Source: JAWPMV01 sp038527215 (GTDB lineage Bacteria > Bacteroidota > Bacteroidia > J057). From it: a DNA stretch of 26,257 bases. The stretch covers positions 1 to 26,257 of the forward strand of contig JBCBGC010000122.1 of NCBI GenBank assembly GCA_038527215.1. The letters run 5' to 3'. Of the stretch, positions 7,105 to 14,070 are shown piece by piece. The translations under genes and the position numbers were made by a program. The notes below the pieces were generated by a model, which was not told the origin of the DNA, did no database searches, and saw nothing but the letters and a program-made list of their open reading frames with translations. Numbering within the stretch: the first letter of the stretch is position 1; every line of letters starts with the position of its first letter.

Positions 7105-7599
7105 ATGGGAAAAGAAGAAAAAGACAGAAGAAAAGCACGAAGAGAACATAGAAAACGCATGCGTAAAGAATGGAAATCCCATCACAAAGGACATTCCTGC
7201 GGAGGCGGAGGATTTTTCTCCTTCATCTTTACCGCCTTCCTGGTAAAGATTTTGTGGAACGCCTTGCTCCCCGGCATGATCGGAGTAGGCACCATCGGCT
7301 TCCTGCAAGCAGCAGGATTGCTGCTCCTCGGTAAGCTCCTTACCGGATGGGGAGGCCCTCGTCGTCGCCGTCGTGGCTGGGATTGGGAAGGAAAAAGGAA
7401 GTACTGGCGTGAGAAGATGAAGGAAAAGATGGAAAGCATGAGTGAGGAAGAAAAAGCCGAATTCAAAGAATCTTTCCGTCGCAGAGGCGTGCAGATCAAC
7501 GTGTATGAAGTGGAAGAGGAGCCTGATTTTGAGGATGAAGCGCCTGAAGAAGGGCCTGAAGAAGCCCCTGAAACAGACGAGGATCCGCCTAAAAAGTAA
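7105..7599 (+). CDS. Charged membrane protein of unknown function, partner of the ECF sigma factor
   Basis: 164 residues, not recognised. It has a very basic N terminus (about residues 1-30, many Lys/Arg/His), a Cys-Gly-Gly-Gly-Gly turn at about 32-36, two hydrophobic stretches (about 37-52 and 55-80), then an Arg-rich segment 'GGPRRRRRGWDWEGKRKYW', a coiled-coil-like 'EKMKEKMESMSEEEKAEFKESF' type region, and a strongly acidic tail rich in Glu/Pro/Asp. The gene sits 9 nt after the sigma factor gene and is followed by a terminator. Anti-sigma or envelope-stress sensing is a reasonable guess from position, but I see no zinc-finger anti-sigma motif. Confidence 0.72.
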   Translation: MGKEEKDRRKARREHRKRMRKEWKSHHKGHSCGGGGFFSFIFTAFLVKILWNALLPGMIGVGTIGFLQAAGLLLLGKLLTGWGGPRRRRRGWDWEGKRKYWREKMKEKMESMSEEEKAEFKESFRRRGVQINVYEVEEEPDFEDEAPEEGPEEAPETDEDPPKK

Positions 7600-7618
7600 G
7601 ACATCAGTATTTCATGGT

Positions 7619-7662
7619 TGCCCCTCCGGCTAGGTTTTTGCCTCCGGGGGGGCATTTTTTTT
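7619..7662 (+). terminator. Terminator of the sigma factor operon
   Basis: Eleven-pair stem TGCCCCTCCGG (7619-7629) / CCGGGGGGGCA (7644-7654) with one T-G pair, a 14-nt loop and eight T residues (7655-7662), 19 nt after the stop codon at 7599. Confidence 0.88.
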
Positions 7663-7916
7663 GTCGCATTATTCAACCAACTGACACACTTGTACAGCCA
7701 GCCTACACACCTGCTCAATACCCCTGTTTCGGATGAATCTTTCCTAGCTAAGAGCCAGTATATAGAAGGGAACAACAACAACAACAACAACAGTTTCAAC
7801 GACACCGGTCCTTGCCAAGCCACCATAAAGACTTGAAACAACAAACAAACAAGCAGTAGTAGTTTTCGTTAGTGTGTATAGTGGGCCGCCTCCTTACCAA
7901 GGAGGCGGTTTTTTTT
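7663..7916 (+). ncRNA. Candidate small RNA ending in a strong terminator
   Basis: This interval between two terminators has no credible gene, yet it ends in a strong terminator of its own: CCGCCTCCTT (7886-7895), loop ACC, AAGGAGGCGG (7899-7908), T8 (7909-7916). Upstream of it are an (AAC)7 run at 7771-7791, an inverted pair GTTTCAA (7793-7799) / TTGAAAC (7833-7839), and an A/C-rich linker. A terminator without an ORF before it, a structured element and a single-stranded-looking linker are consistent with a short regulatory RNA on the + strand. I could not identify its promoter, so the 5' end is arbitrary, and no known RNA family is recognised. Confidence 0.4.
7886..7916 (+). terminator. Rho-independent terminator without an upstream ORF
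   Basis: A perfect 10-bp GC-rich stem, 3-nt loop and T8 tract. The terminator at 7619-7662 already serves the sigma factor operon, so this one should end a separate transcript. Confidence 0.88.
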
Positions 7917-7968
7917 ATGTCCCCCTAAATTCACTTCCACGTCTAATCTTTTGTCAAAATCAAAATCA

Positions 7969-8021
7969 TTTCCTAACATAAGCCCCTCTTAAACAAGGGT
8001 ATATAATTCATTTTTAGGAAA
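7969..8021. other. Nested inverted repeat in the long leader before the gene at 8187
   Basis: TTTCCTAA (7969-7976) and TTAGGAAA (8014-8021) are perfect 8-bp inverted repeats. They enclose a smaller arm pair, CCCTCTT / AAGGG (7984-7999). This is the only obvious structure in the 270-nt stretch 7917-8186 apart from the hairpin at 8128-8142; no gene is seen there. Confidence 0.5.
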
Positions 8022-8118
8022 ATTCGAAAGTGGTTTTTTCCAAAAATCCTGGACCATTCACAGGCATATAACACCTTTCAACTCCTCCTACTCGCCTGGT
8101 CTACTTCTTGTCTAAAAG

Positions 8119-8142
8119 AAAAAAACCAGCCTGATTTAGGCT
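8119..8142 (-). terminator. Leftward terminator-like hairpin upstream of the gene at 8187
   Basis: AGCCT-GATTT-AGGCT (8128-8142) has a run of A residues on its left side (8119-8125). Read on the minus strand this is a short hairpin followed by GG and a T7 tract. The only leftward gene that could use it is the metalloprotease ending at 8588, which would place the small gene 8187-8561 wholly inside that gene's 3' untranslated antisense transcript. Confidence 0.45.
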
Positions 8143-8186
8143 ACCTACATAAGTAAGGAAGAAAACATATTAACAAACTATTACTT

Positions 8187-8561
8187 ATGGGTATTAACTG
8201 GCACACAAACATTGTCCCAGAAGGAGATGCTGCGCAGAAGCCGGCAGAATGGTTACGATACAGGACCCGAATGGAATTCGCACGGTGGATGGATGAGAAT
8301 AAGCTCTCCGACCTCGAAGTGTCAGAGATTCTAACCTTACCTGTCCATAAACTGAGAAATGTTCTCCACAAGAGTACTAATACCAGAAACTTCAAGGTGG
8401 TTGATTTTCACAAAATGTACCACGAGCTCAGCTCTCAACGTGTCAAATCGGCTTATCCTACACTTTCAAAGCTGAATATTTGGTATATCATTTTTGACGA
8501 AAAGGAGCATCCCGCGGAGCGTCTAACCAAAGAACTCTCCAGGATGCTTAGACAAAAATAA
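8187..8561 (+). CDS. Small protein with possible helix-turn-helix, unknown function
   Basis: 124 residues, family not recognised. Residues of about 28-75, 'RMEFARWMDENKLSDLEVSEIL' continuing to 'KLRNVLHK', have the spacing of a helix-turn-helix (helix, turn at 'LSD', then a second helix starting 'LEVSEIL' and a third basic one). The rest is mixed alpha, with 'KLNIWYIIFDEKEHPAERL' near the C terminus. No signal peptide or membrane segment is seen, so it is probably cytosolic. It is convergent with the metalloprotease gene, with only 26 nt between stop codons, and has a long AT-rich leader with inverted repeats. Transcription-factor function is tentative. Confidence 0.6.
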   Translation: MGINWHTNIVPEGDAAQKPAEWLRYRTRMEFARWMDENKLSDLEVSEILTLPVHKLRNVLHKSTNTRNFKVVDFHKMYHELSSQRVKSAYPTLSKLNIWYIIFDEKEHPAERLTKELSRMLRQK

Positions 8562-8587
8562 GGTCAGAGGAAGTTAGTAAGGGCCCT

Positions 8588-10735
8588 TCAGTCCTTTTGC
8601 ACCCGCAAATGATAGCTGCCAAAATCGGTGCTTACCTGCATCAGATATACGCCTCGGGACAGCCTGCTAAAAGGCATGGCTAGTTCCACCTCCCGGTAGC
8701 CGGGCAGCCATACCTCGATTTCTTCCTCATAATACAAGCGTCCCATCATATCGTAAAGGGACAAGCGTACCGGGCTGCTGGCGGGTAGATTTAGGCTAAA
8801 ATTGAGACGATCTTGAAAGGGGTTGGGAAAAAGGCGCAAGGAGTGGGTCCAGTCAGGGCCCAGGCCCACGGACTCGCTGATCCGGATTTGGTCGAGATAA
8901 ATATTCTGCCCTTGGCGTCCCACGGAAACAAAGCGGATTACTACCGCATCCTGACCAGCATAAGGGCTTAGGTCAACCGTCTGGCTCAGCCAGTCCTGAC
9001 TTCCCGCCGGAACAAAGGGTAATTGACCGGAATTGCCGCCCACGGTGGCGAGGGCATCGCCGCGCAAACTCAACAAGGTGTCAAAGCTCAGCCCGCAATC
9101 TACCGACACCTCTACCCGCAGCTCATCCTCATCCAGCGGAATGTTATTCCTACGCTGGTAGGCATAATCGAAACTCACACTGGCCCCTGTAAGGTTGGCC
9201 AGGGAAAAGCGCGGAGAGATCAGGCTTTCGGTGCTCCCGCAAGAAGGGCCGTCAAAATGGTAGATGACCGCAGAAGCGAGTCCATCACTGGCAGATAAGG
9301 TATTGCGGGACCAGGAGCCTGCCCCGTCTTCATCCACCACCAACCAGCCCGTCGGGCTGAACTGAACACTTTCGAATCCTTGCTGCCAATAGGTTTCCGC
9401 CACCGTATCCAATACCCCTACGGTCTGAAAGCGGATCACGGAGTCTTCAAAGCCGTCTCCTTCAATGAATAAGCGAACGGTATACATACCCGCCTGGGCA
9501 TAGCTTACCTGAGGGTTTGGGCCAAAGGCAGCCGTAGGATTTCCTCCGGGGAACTCCCATTTCCAGGCAGTAACACAGCCCCGGCTGGCATCTTTAAAGG
9601 AAACAGAGTCCCCGGGACAGACCAGGCTTCGATTTTGGGTAAAATTGGCTGCTGGCCGAGCGGCAAGGGCCGTTACGGTATCCAGGCCGGTAGCGAGGAG
9701 GTTAGCAGCCGAAAATAGCATCGGGCGTAAGCTATCAAGGGTATACCACATCCGTTGGGCCTGACCCAAGGTGAAGTGATCCATACAACTATCATCTGTA
9801 TAGTTCATATAGTTGCCGGGACGATCAGGGGCATCACAAGGCTGATCTATACAACTATTACCCGGAGTAGAAAAACATCCCAGGTTAGGCTGGCTTTCGG
9901 CTGGCGTATCGCAGACTTTATCGCCCTCCGTCAGACAATCGGAAGCCTCACTTCCGGAACATTGACCTTCTGGTTCGAAGGGATGGAACAGCCCCAGGTA
10001 ATGCCCTATTTCATGCGTAAGGGTGCGTCCACCATTAAAAGGCGCCTGCGCCAGACCAGTATTGCCTACGTATTTTCCGGCTATCACTACCCCTTGCGGC
10101 TCAGTGTCCGGATCGGTCGGAAAAGAAGCATAGGCCAATACCTCCTGCAGATTTCCATTGATCACTTCCCGAATCCGGCGGACAATCCAAATATTCAGGT
10201 AACGGCTCTCGTCCCAGGCGCTTACCGCTTTGAGTCCGGCCGATTGGCTGGCCAGGTGGTCGCCAAAATTGGAAAGAGTGCGCGTAATCCCGGAGGTAGG
10301 TTGACCCAGGGTATCCAGGCGCGCCAAATGAAATTGTATGCGGGCGTCTACGCCTACCCCATCTCCAGCGGTGGTGGGAAGTTTTCGATAGTCTTGATTG
10401 AGAATGGCGATCTGGCTGGCGATCTGGGCATCTGAAACATTCGCACTGGAATCATCAAATATCACGTGCACTACTACCGGTATATGGTAGACTTCACAAC
10501 TGTTGCGACTCGAAAGGAGCTCAAGGGAGGGCGTGGTCAGCAGATGTCGATAGGAGGTTTCAAAATGAAAATTTCGGCGGTCGCGATCCTGGGCATATCC
10601 CGCATGCAACACTTCCCGATCGGCAAAACCACAGCGGGCAAGGGTTGCTTGCTGGGCGCTCCCCGTCAAAGGCCAGCAGAATAGCCACCAGCCCAAACCC
10701 CACATCCAGGTCCAGCCTTTTTGCATCTGAAACAT
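8588..10735 (-). CDS. Secreted M43 (pappalysin/cytophagalysin) metalloprotease with PKD and T9SS sorting domain
   Basis: 715 residues. A signal peptide covers about 1-27, ending near GSAQQ. The catalytic region holds THEIGHYLGLFHPF at about residue 240, the extended zinc motif HExxHxxGxxH, followed by the Cys-rich segment and the Met-turn 'NYMNYTDDSCMDHFTLGQ'. This is the layout of the M43B family. A PKD domain spans about 358-445 ('CVTAWKWEFPGGNP'), then a MAM/choice-of-anchor-like beta-sandwich at about 450-625. The C terminus 'LRLFPNPFQDRLNFSL ... GVYLMQVS' is a T9SS type A sorting domain. The enzyme is therefore exported through T9SS and likely cell-surface attached or released, degrading extracellular protein. 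No regulation is visible. Confidence 0.93.
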   Translation of the reverse strand: MFQMQKGWTWMWGLGWWLFCWPLTGSAQQATLARCGFADREVLHAGYAQDRDRRNFHFETSYRHLLTTPSLELLSSRNSCEVYHIPVVVHVIFDDSSANVSDAQIASQIAILNQDYRKLPTTAGDGVGVDARIQFHLARLDTLGQPTSGITRTLSNFGDHLASQSAGLKAVSAWDESRYLNIWIVRRIREVINGNLQEVLAYASFPTDPDTEPQGVVIAGKYVGNTGLAQAPFNGGRTLTHEIGHYLGLFHPFEPEGQCSGSEASDCLTEGDKVCDTPAESQPNLGCFSTPGNSCIDQPCDAPDRPGNYMNYTDDSCMDHFTLGQAQRMWYTLDSLRPMLFSAANLLATGLDTVTALAARPAANFTQNRSLVCPGDSVSFKDASRGCVTAWKWEFPGGNPTAAFGPNPQVSYAQAGMYTVRLFIEGDGFEDSVIRFQTVGVLDTVAETYWQQGFESVQFSPTGWLVVDEDGAGSWSRNTLSASDGLASAVIYHFDGPSCGSTESLISPRFSLANLTGASVSFDYAYQRRNNIPLDEDELRVEVSVDCGLSFDTLLSLRGDALATVGGNSGQLPFVPAGSQDWLSQTVDLSPYAGQDAVVIRFVSVGRQGQNIYLDQIRISESVGLGPDWTHSLRLFPNPFQDRLNFSLNLPASSPVRLSLYDMMGRLYYEEEIEVWLPGYREVELAMPFSRLSRGVYLMQVSTDFGSYHLRVQKD

Positions 10736-10935
10736 ATTGACTCAAGGCGAATCCTTCCTGCTGGAAGGCTCTGGTTAAAATACACATCTTTGCCCAATAA
10801 CCCTCCTTTTATCTGTCAGTATACTATATTATGGCCCTTTAGCGGGTTTCCTTAGGTGTAACATCCTCTCACCTTTGGTTTTTATTTAGCTTGAAGTATC
10901 TGTAATATTAAGTTCGATAACCTAATCCTATTTCC
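10736..10935. other. Divergent promoter region of the metalloprotease and DUF58 genes
   Basis: Two hundred bases without an ORF, AT-rich towards the DUF58 gene. At 10857 TGTAACATCCTCTCACC resembles the sulfur-block boxes, but the half-sites are 7 nt apart instead of 6, so I do not call it an operator. No firm promoter match was found on either strand. Confidence 0.35.
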
Positions 10936-10938
10936 TTG

Positions 10939-11868
10939 GTGAATACCCCTATCAAATATCTGGACCCGATGGTGGTCAGCAAGCTCAAGAACATTGAGAT
11001 CAAGGCGAAGCTGATCGTGGAAGGTTTTATCACGGGCATGCACAAAAGCCCTTACCACGGCTTTTCGGTAGAATTTGCGGAGCATCGGCCCTATAATCCC
11101 GGGGAATCCCTCAAGAATGTGGATTGGAAGGTGTATGGCAAAACCAATAAACTTTTTTCCAAAAAGTTTGAGGAAGAAACCAATCTTCGGTGTCAGGTGG
11201 TATTGGATGTCAGTGATTCCATGCGCTATCCCCAGGAAAAGGGCAGGTTGAGTAAGCTGGAGTATGGGGCCTATTTGTCCGCAGCGCTTCAGTATCTGAT
11301 GATCGGGCAGCGGGACGCGGCGGGTCTGACTCTGTTTGACGAAGATATTCAGTTTTATGCCCCGGCCAAGGCGCGGTATTCCTGGCTGGTGCCAATGTTC
11401 AAAGAGCTGGAAAAAGTGGCTTCGAGCACCGAATACTTTACCCACCAAACCGCCACGGCTAAAGTCCTGCATCAGGTAGCCAGAAAGTTTCCTCGCCGAT
11501 CCCTGGTGGTACTGATCACGGATTTGTTCAACCAAACAGAGGATGGGGACGCGCTGTTCAAAGCCCTGCAACATCTCAGACATGAAAAGCACGAAGTGCT
11601 AGTCTTTCATTTGTTGGACAAGGAAACAGAGGAAAAATTTGAGTTTCCCAACCGCCCTGTGATCCTGAAAGACTTGGAAACCGGGGAGAAAATTGAAGTG
11701 TTGCCTCATCAGATTCGGGATCAGTACCAAGATCTCATTACCCAATTCAAAACCCGCTTTAAGCAGCGATGCTATGAATTTAAGATTGATTTTATAGACG
11801 TAGATATTCAACAACCCTACGATAAGGTTCTGACCGATTATCTGGTCAAAAGGCGGAGCCTCAAGTAA
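10939..11868 (+). CDS. DUF58 / von Willebrand factor A-like protein
   Basis: 309 residues from GTG at 10939 (TTG at 10936 is equally close; the first ATG is at 10969, but relatives start before 'KYLDP', so the upstream start is preferred). The DUF58 signature is clear: 'GFSVEFAEHRPYNPGESLKNVDWK' at about residues 42-64, then a VWA-type fold with the metal-site DVSDS (about 90-94) and 'RRSLVVLITDLF' further on. No signal peptide or TM segment is visible, so it is cytosolic or membrane-associated. DUF58 proteins are usually encoded beside MoxR AAA ATPases and batch VWA/TPR proteins; here no MoxR gene is adjacent, but the TPR gene follows. Confidence 0.88.
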   Translation: MNTPIKYLDPMVVSKLKNIEIKAKLIVEGFITGMHKSPYHGFSVEFAEHRPYNPGESLKNVDWKVYGKTNKLFSKKFEEETNLRCQVVLDVSDSMRYPQEKGRLSKLEYGAYLSAALQYLMIGQRDAAGLTLFDEDIQFYAPAKARYSWLVPMFKELEKVASSTEYFTHQTATAKVLHQVARKFPRRSLVVLITDLFNQTEDGDALFKALQHLRHEKHEVLVFHLLDKETEEKFEFPNRPVILKDLETGEKIEVLPHQIRDQYQDLITQFKTRFKQRCYEFKIDFIDVDIQQPYDKVLTDYLVKRRSLK

Positions 11869-11914
11869 CGCGTTCTGATTCCGGTGATAATCAGACCATT
11901 TAAGCAAAACATAT

Positions 11915-11941
11915 GAATCCAGCCAAAGGATTCGTTTTTTT
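11915..11941 (+). terminator. Terminator of the DUF58 gene
   Basis: GAATCC (11915-11920), 7-nt loop AGCCAAA, GGATTC (11928-11933), G, then seven T residues. A second inverted pair, CTGATT / AATCAG (11875-11894), lies just after the stop codon. Confidence 0.8.
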
Positions 11942-11978
11942 ACGGTAGTTCTTTCACCCTATGTACAACGCTAGTATC

Positions 11979-12716
11979 ATGAAGAATGTCCTTTTCCTTG
12001 GACTGACTTGCTTTTGTTTCTCTTTATTTGCTCAATCCCCCAACGCTTCTCAAAACACGCAGAACACCTACCTAAACGCCCAGAAAGCCCAACAGAAAGG
12101 AGATCTGGCCATGGCAAAGGGGTATTATCTGCAAGCGATAGCCGACGCACCTGACTACATTCCCCCTTACAGAGATTTGGCCAGACTGTATCGCGACAAC
12201 GCCCAACTGGATAGCTCAATTTTACTGTACCAAAGCCTACTGGAAAAAAATCCCCGCGACCTGCAGACTCATCAGGATCTCGCTGCCGCCTTTATGATGG
12301 AAGCCAGATACCATGATGCCATCACGCAGTACAAGGCCTTATTGAAGCACTATCCGGATTTTCCTGCAGCATTTTACGGGATCGCCATGGCCTATTTCAA
12401 TCTGGAGCAGTATTCCGATGCTGTCCTCAACAGCGAATTGGCCATGCGGATGTATCTCTCCAGCAAAAGCAACCTCAATGCTGCTGATGCCCGCATGTTG
12501 GCCGGAAAATCCTACCTGGAGTTGAACAACTTCGACAAAGCCATCAAGTATTTTAAGGCCAGTAAAAAGCATTTTCAGGGAAAGCCTTATTTCCCCTTTT
12601 ACCTGGGCCTCGCTTATTTAGGCAAAGGCGATAAGGACAAAGCCCGGCAATATTTTGGTCAGGCAGAAGCCCTGGGATACAACATCCCCAGCAATTATTC
12701 GCAGCAGCTGAAATAG
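11979..12716 (+). CDS. Exported TPR-repeat protein
   Basis: 245 residues from the ATG at 11979, which gives a clean signal peptide (MKNVLFLGLTCFCFSLFAQS). An ATG at 11961 would add six residues that break it up. After the signal come about five tetratricopeptide repeats: 'AQKAQQKGDLAMAKGYYLQA', 'PPYRDLARLYRDNAQLDSSI', 'THQDLAAAFMMEARYHDAI', 'AAFYGIAMAYFNLEQYSDAV', and a last pair ending 'FYLGLAYLGKGDKDKARQYF'. Such proteins scaffold protein complexes in the periplasm. The neighbouring DUF58 gene has its own terminator, so this gene probably has a separate promoter. No specific partner can be named. Confidence 0.87.
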   Translation: MKNVLFLGLTCFCFSLFAQSPNASQNTQNTYLNAQKAQQKGDLAMAKGYYLQAIADAPDYIPPYRDLARLYRDNAQLDSSILLYQSLLEKNPRDLQTHQDLAAAFMMEARYHDAITQYKALLKHYPDFPAAFYGIAMAYFNLEQYSDAVLNSELAMRMYLSSKSNLNAADARMLAGKSYLELNNFDKAIKYFKASKKHFQGKPYFPFYLGLAYLGKGDKDKARQYFGQAEALGYNIPSNYSQQLK

Positions 12717-12736
12717 GGTTATTTTTCGAACATTAA

Positions 12737-12786
12737 CGGATGACCATCCGGTTGTCCGCTTTAGAGACGGCATGCCTGTCGTCTCT
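12737..12786. repeat. Intergenic hairpins, including a solitary relative of the GAGACG repeat family
   Basis: AGAGACG (12763-12769) and CGTCTCT (12780-12786) enclose GCATGCCTGT. Stem and loop resemble the array at 22025-22274. Just before it, CGGATG-AC-CATCCG (12737-12750) forms another hairpin. Both lie between convergent genes and may end transcription from either side. Confidence 0.65.
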
Positions 12787-12836
12787 GGGACCATCATGGA
12801 AGATTTCCATCAAAATTTACGGAAGGCCAGCCGATT

Positions 12837-13178
12837 TCAGGAAGCTTCCGGGTCTTTTCCCAGTTCTTCCATTTTTTTCTCCAGGTCATCGATATCGGGA
12901 AATTGCCGCAGCCAATAGATAAAAAATAGGTAGCAAAGAAAAGCGGCCAGGAAGAAGATCCACATGCTCCGGTTCAGCGGAGAAAAGGAGAAAAACCTTT
13001 CGCCAGAAGGGCTTTCAAGAAACCAGCTTTTGCCCACCCATAACAATCCCCAACACATCAATAACCGCAGTTTCCACCAGGGCCCGGAAACCCTTTTGCG
13101 CGTGGCGACAGCCCCTATGCTTTGCAGGGCCAGGAAACCAAAGGCGAAAACCGATAACAGTGTTAAAATTATTACCAT
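12837..13178 (-). CDS. Small membrane protein of unknown function, coupled to the crotonase gene
   Basis: 113 residues. An N-terminal hydrophobic segment (about 1-23), a basic stretch 'TRKRVSGPWWK', hydrophobic segments at about 37-50 and 71-90, and a charged C-terminal tail 'DDLEKKMEELGKD'. I do not recognise the family. Its ATG overlaps the last 7 bases of the crotonase gene, so translational coupling is likely. Three membrane spans are a fair reading of the sequence; function unknown. Confidence 0.7.
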   Translation of the reverse strand: MVIILTLLSVFAFGFLALQSIGAVATRKRVSGPWWKLRLLMCWGLLWVGKSWFLESPSGERFFSFSPLNRSMWIFFLAAFLCYLFFIYWLRQFPDIDDLEKKMEELGKDPEAS

Positions 13179-13954
13179 TCAATTTTGTTCTGCTGCAAGC
13201 TGGAGACCATGCCGCGCTTGGCGTCCTCGGTAGCACGGGCATATGCGTTCATGCGACCGACAAATTTGATGGCATTTTCCATGGGAAAATCCTGAAGGTC
13301 GGCAATCATTTTCTTCATGAGTTGCAGGGAGGCGGGAGAAGCATGCTGACAAAGGTGTCGAGCCCATACTTCTGTGTGCCCTGGCAGTTCTTCTGCGGGT
13401 AAAGCCTGATTGATCAAATTGATAGCGGCAGCTCTGGGTGCGGCCAGGGGCATGCCTGAGAACAACAGTTCTTTGGTCCGAATTTCCCCTACCCTACGCA
13501 ACAAAAAAGGCATCACGACCGCCGGCACCAGCCCCATGTGTACCTCGGGAAACCCAATACTGGCTTCTTCCGCCGCAAACACTACATCACAGGCGCAGAT
13601 CAAGGCCGCCCCAATAGCTGTAGCATCTCCCTGGACCTGCGCGATAATGACTTTGGTCGCCCGGTAAAAGCTCATCAACAAATGGGCCAGGGCCTGAGAA
13701 TCAGCCCGATTTTGCTCCATATTATAATGAATGACCTGCCCCAGATATTCTTCGTCAAATCCCTTGCTGAAATGCGCGCCATGAGCCCGTAGCAAAATGA
13801 CTTTTACCGAGACATCCTGTTCTGCACTCAAAATTGCATCCTCCAATTCCACGATCATCAGGTGATTGATTGCATTGTCTGCTTCAGGGCGATTGAGAGT
13901 AATGAAAGCAATGCGGTCCGACACCTGATACTCCAGGCTTTGGTATAACTTCAT
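13172..13954 (-). CDS. Enoyl-CoA hydratase/isomerase (crotonase) family protein with altered active site
   Basis: 260 residues, the normal family length, cytosolic. The fold is evident: 'IAFITLNRPEADNAIN' near the start, the first oxyanion segment HFSKGF (61-66), the second segment GDATAIGAALICACDV (109-124), and 'GFPEVHMGLVPA' (134-145). Set against rat enoyl-CoA hydratase, Ala98 is Lys64, Gly141 is Ile114, Glu144 is Ala117, while Glu164 is kept as Glu137. Loss of one catalytic Glu occurs in methylglutaconyl-CoA hydratases and isomerases, but the replaced oxyanion residues are less usual. Substrate unknown; the start ATG at 13954 fits relatives. Confidence 0.87.
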   Translation of the reverse strand: MKLYQSLEYQVSDRIAFITLNRPEADNAINHLMIVELEDAILSAEQDVSVKVILLRAHGAHFSKGFDEEYLGQVIHYNMEQNRADSQALAHLLMSFYRATKVIIAQVQGDATAIGAALICACDVVFAAEEASIGFPEVHMGLVPAVVMPFLLRRVGEIRTKELLFSGMPLAAPRAAAINLINQALPAEELPGHTEVWARHLCQHASPASLQLMKKMIADLQDFPMENAIKFVGRMNAYARATEDAKRGMVSSLQQNKIEW

Positions 13955-14070
13955 GTAGATGGCTTTATCCCAAACTACGGCAAAAGGAGCAGATGCCCAA
14001 GCCTATTTGGAAGATTTACGCGAACGGGAATTATTTCAACTTCCCGAAAAATTGAATACCTTCAACCGGC

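Noticed and set aside
7618..7836. ORF of 72 codons with a poly-Asn run
   Set aside because: It begins inside the terminator stem of the sigma operon and the Asn run is just the (AAC)7 microsatellite.
10857..10873. TGTAA...TCACC pair before the DUF58 gene
   Set aside because: Spacing is 7 nt, so it does not fit the pattern shared by the two sulfur boxes.
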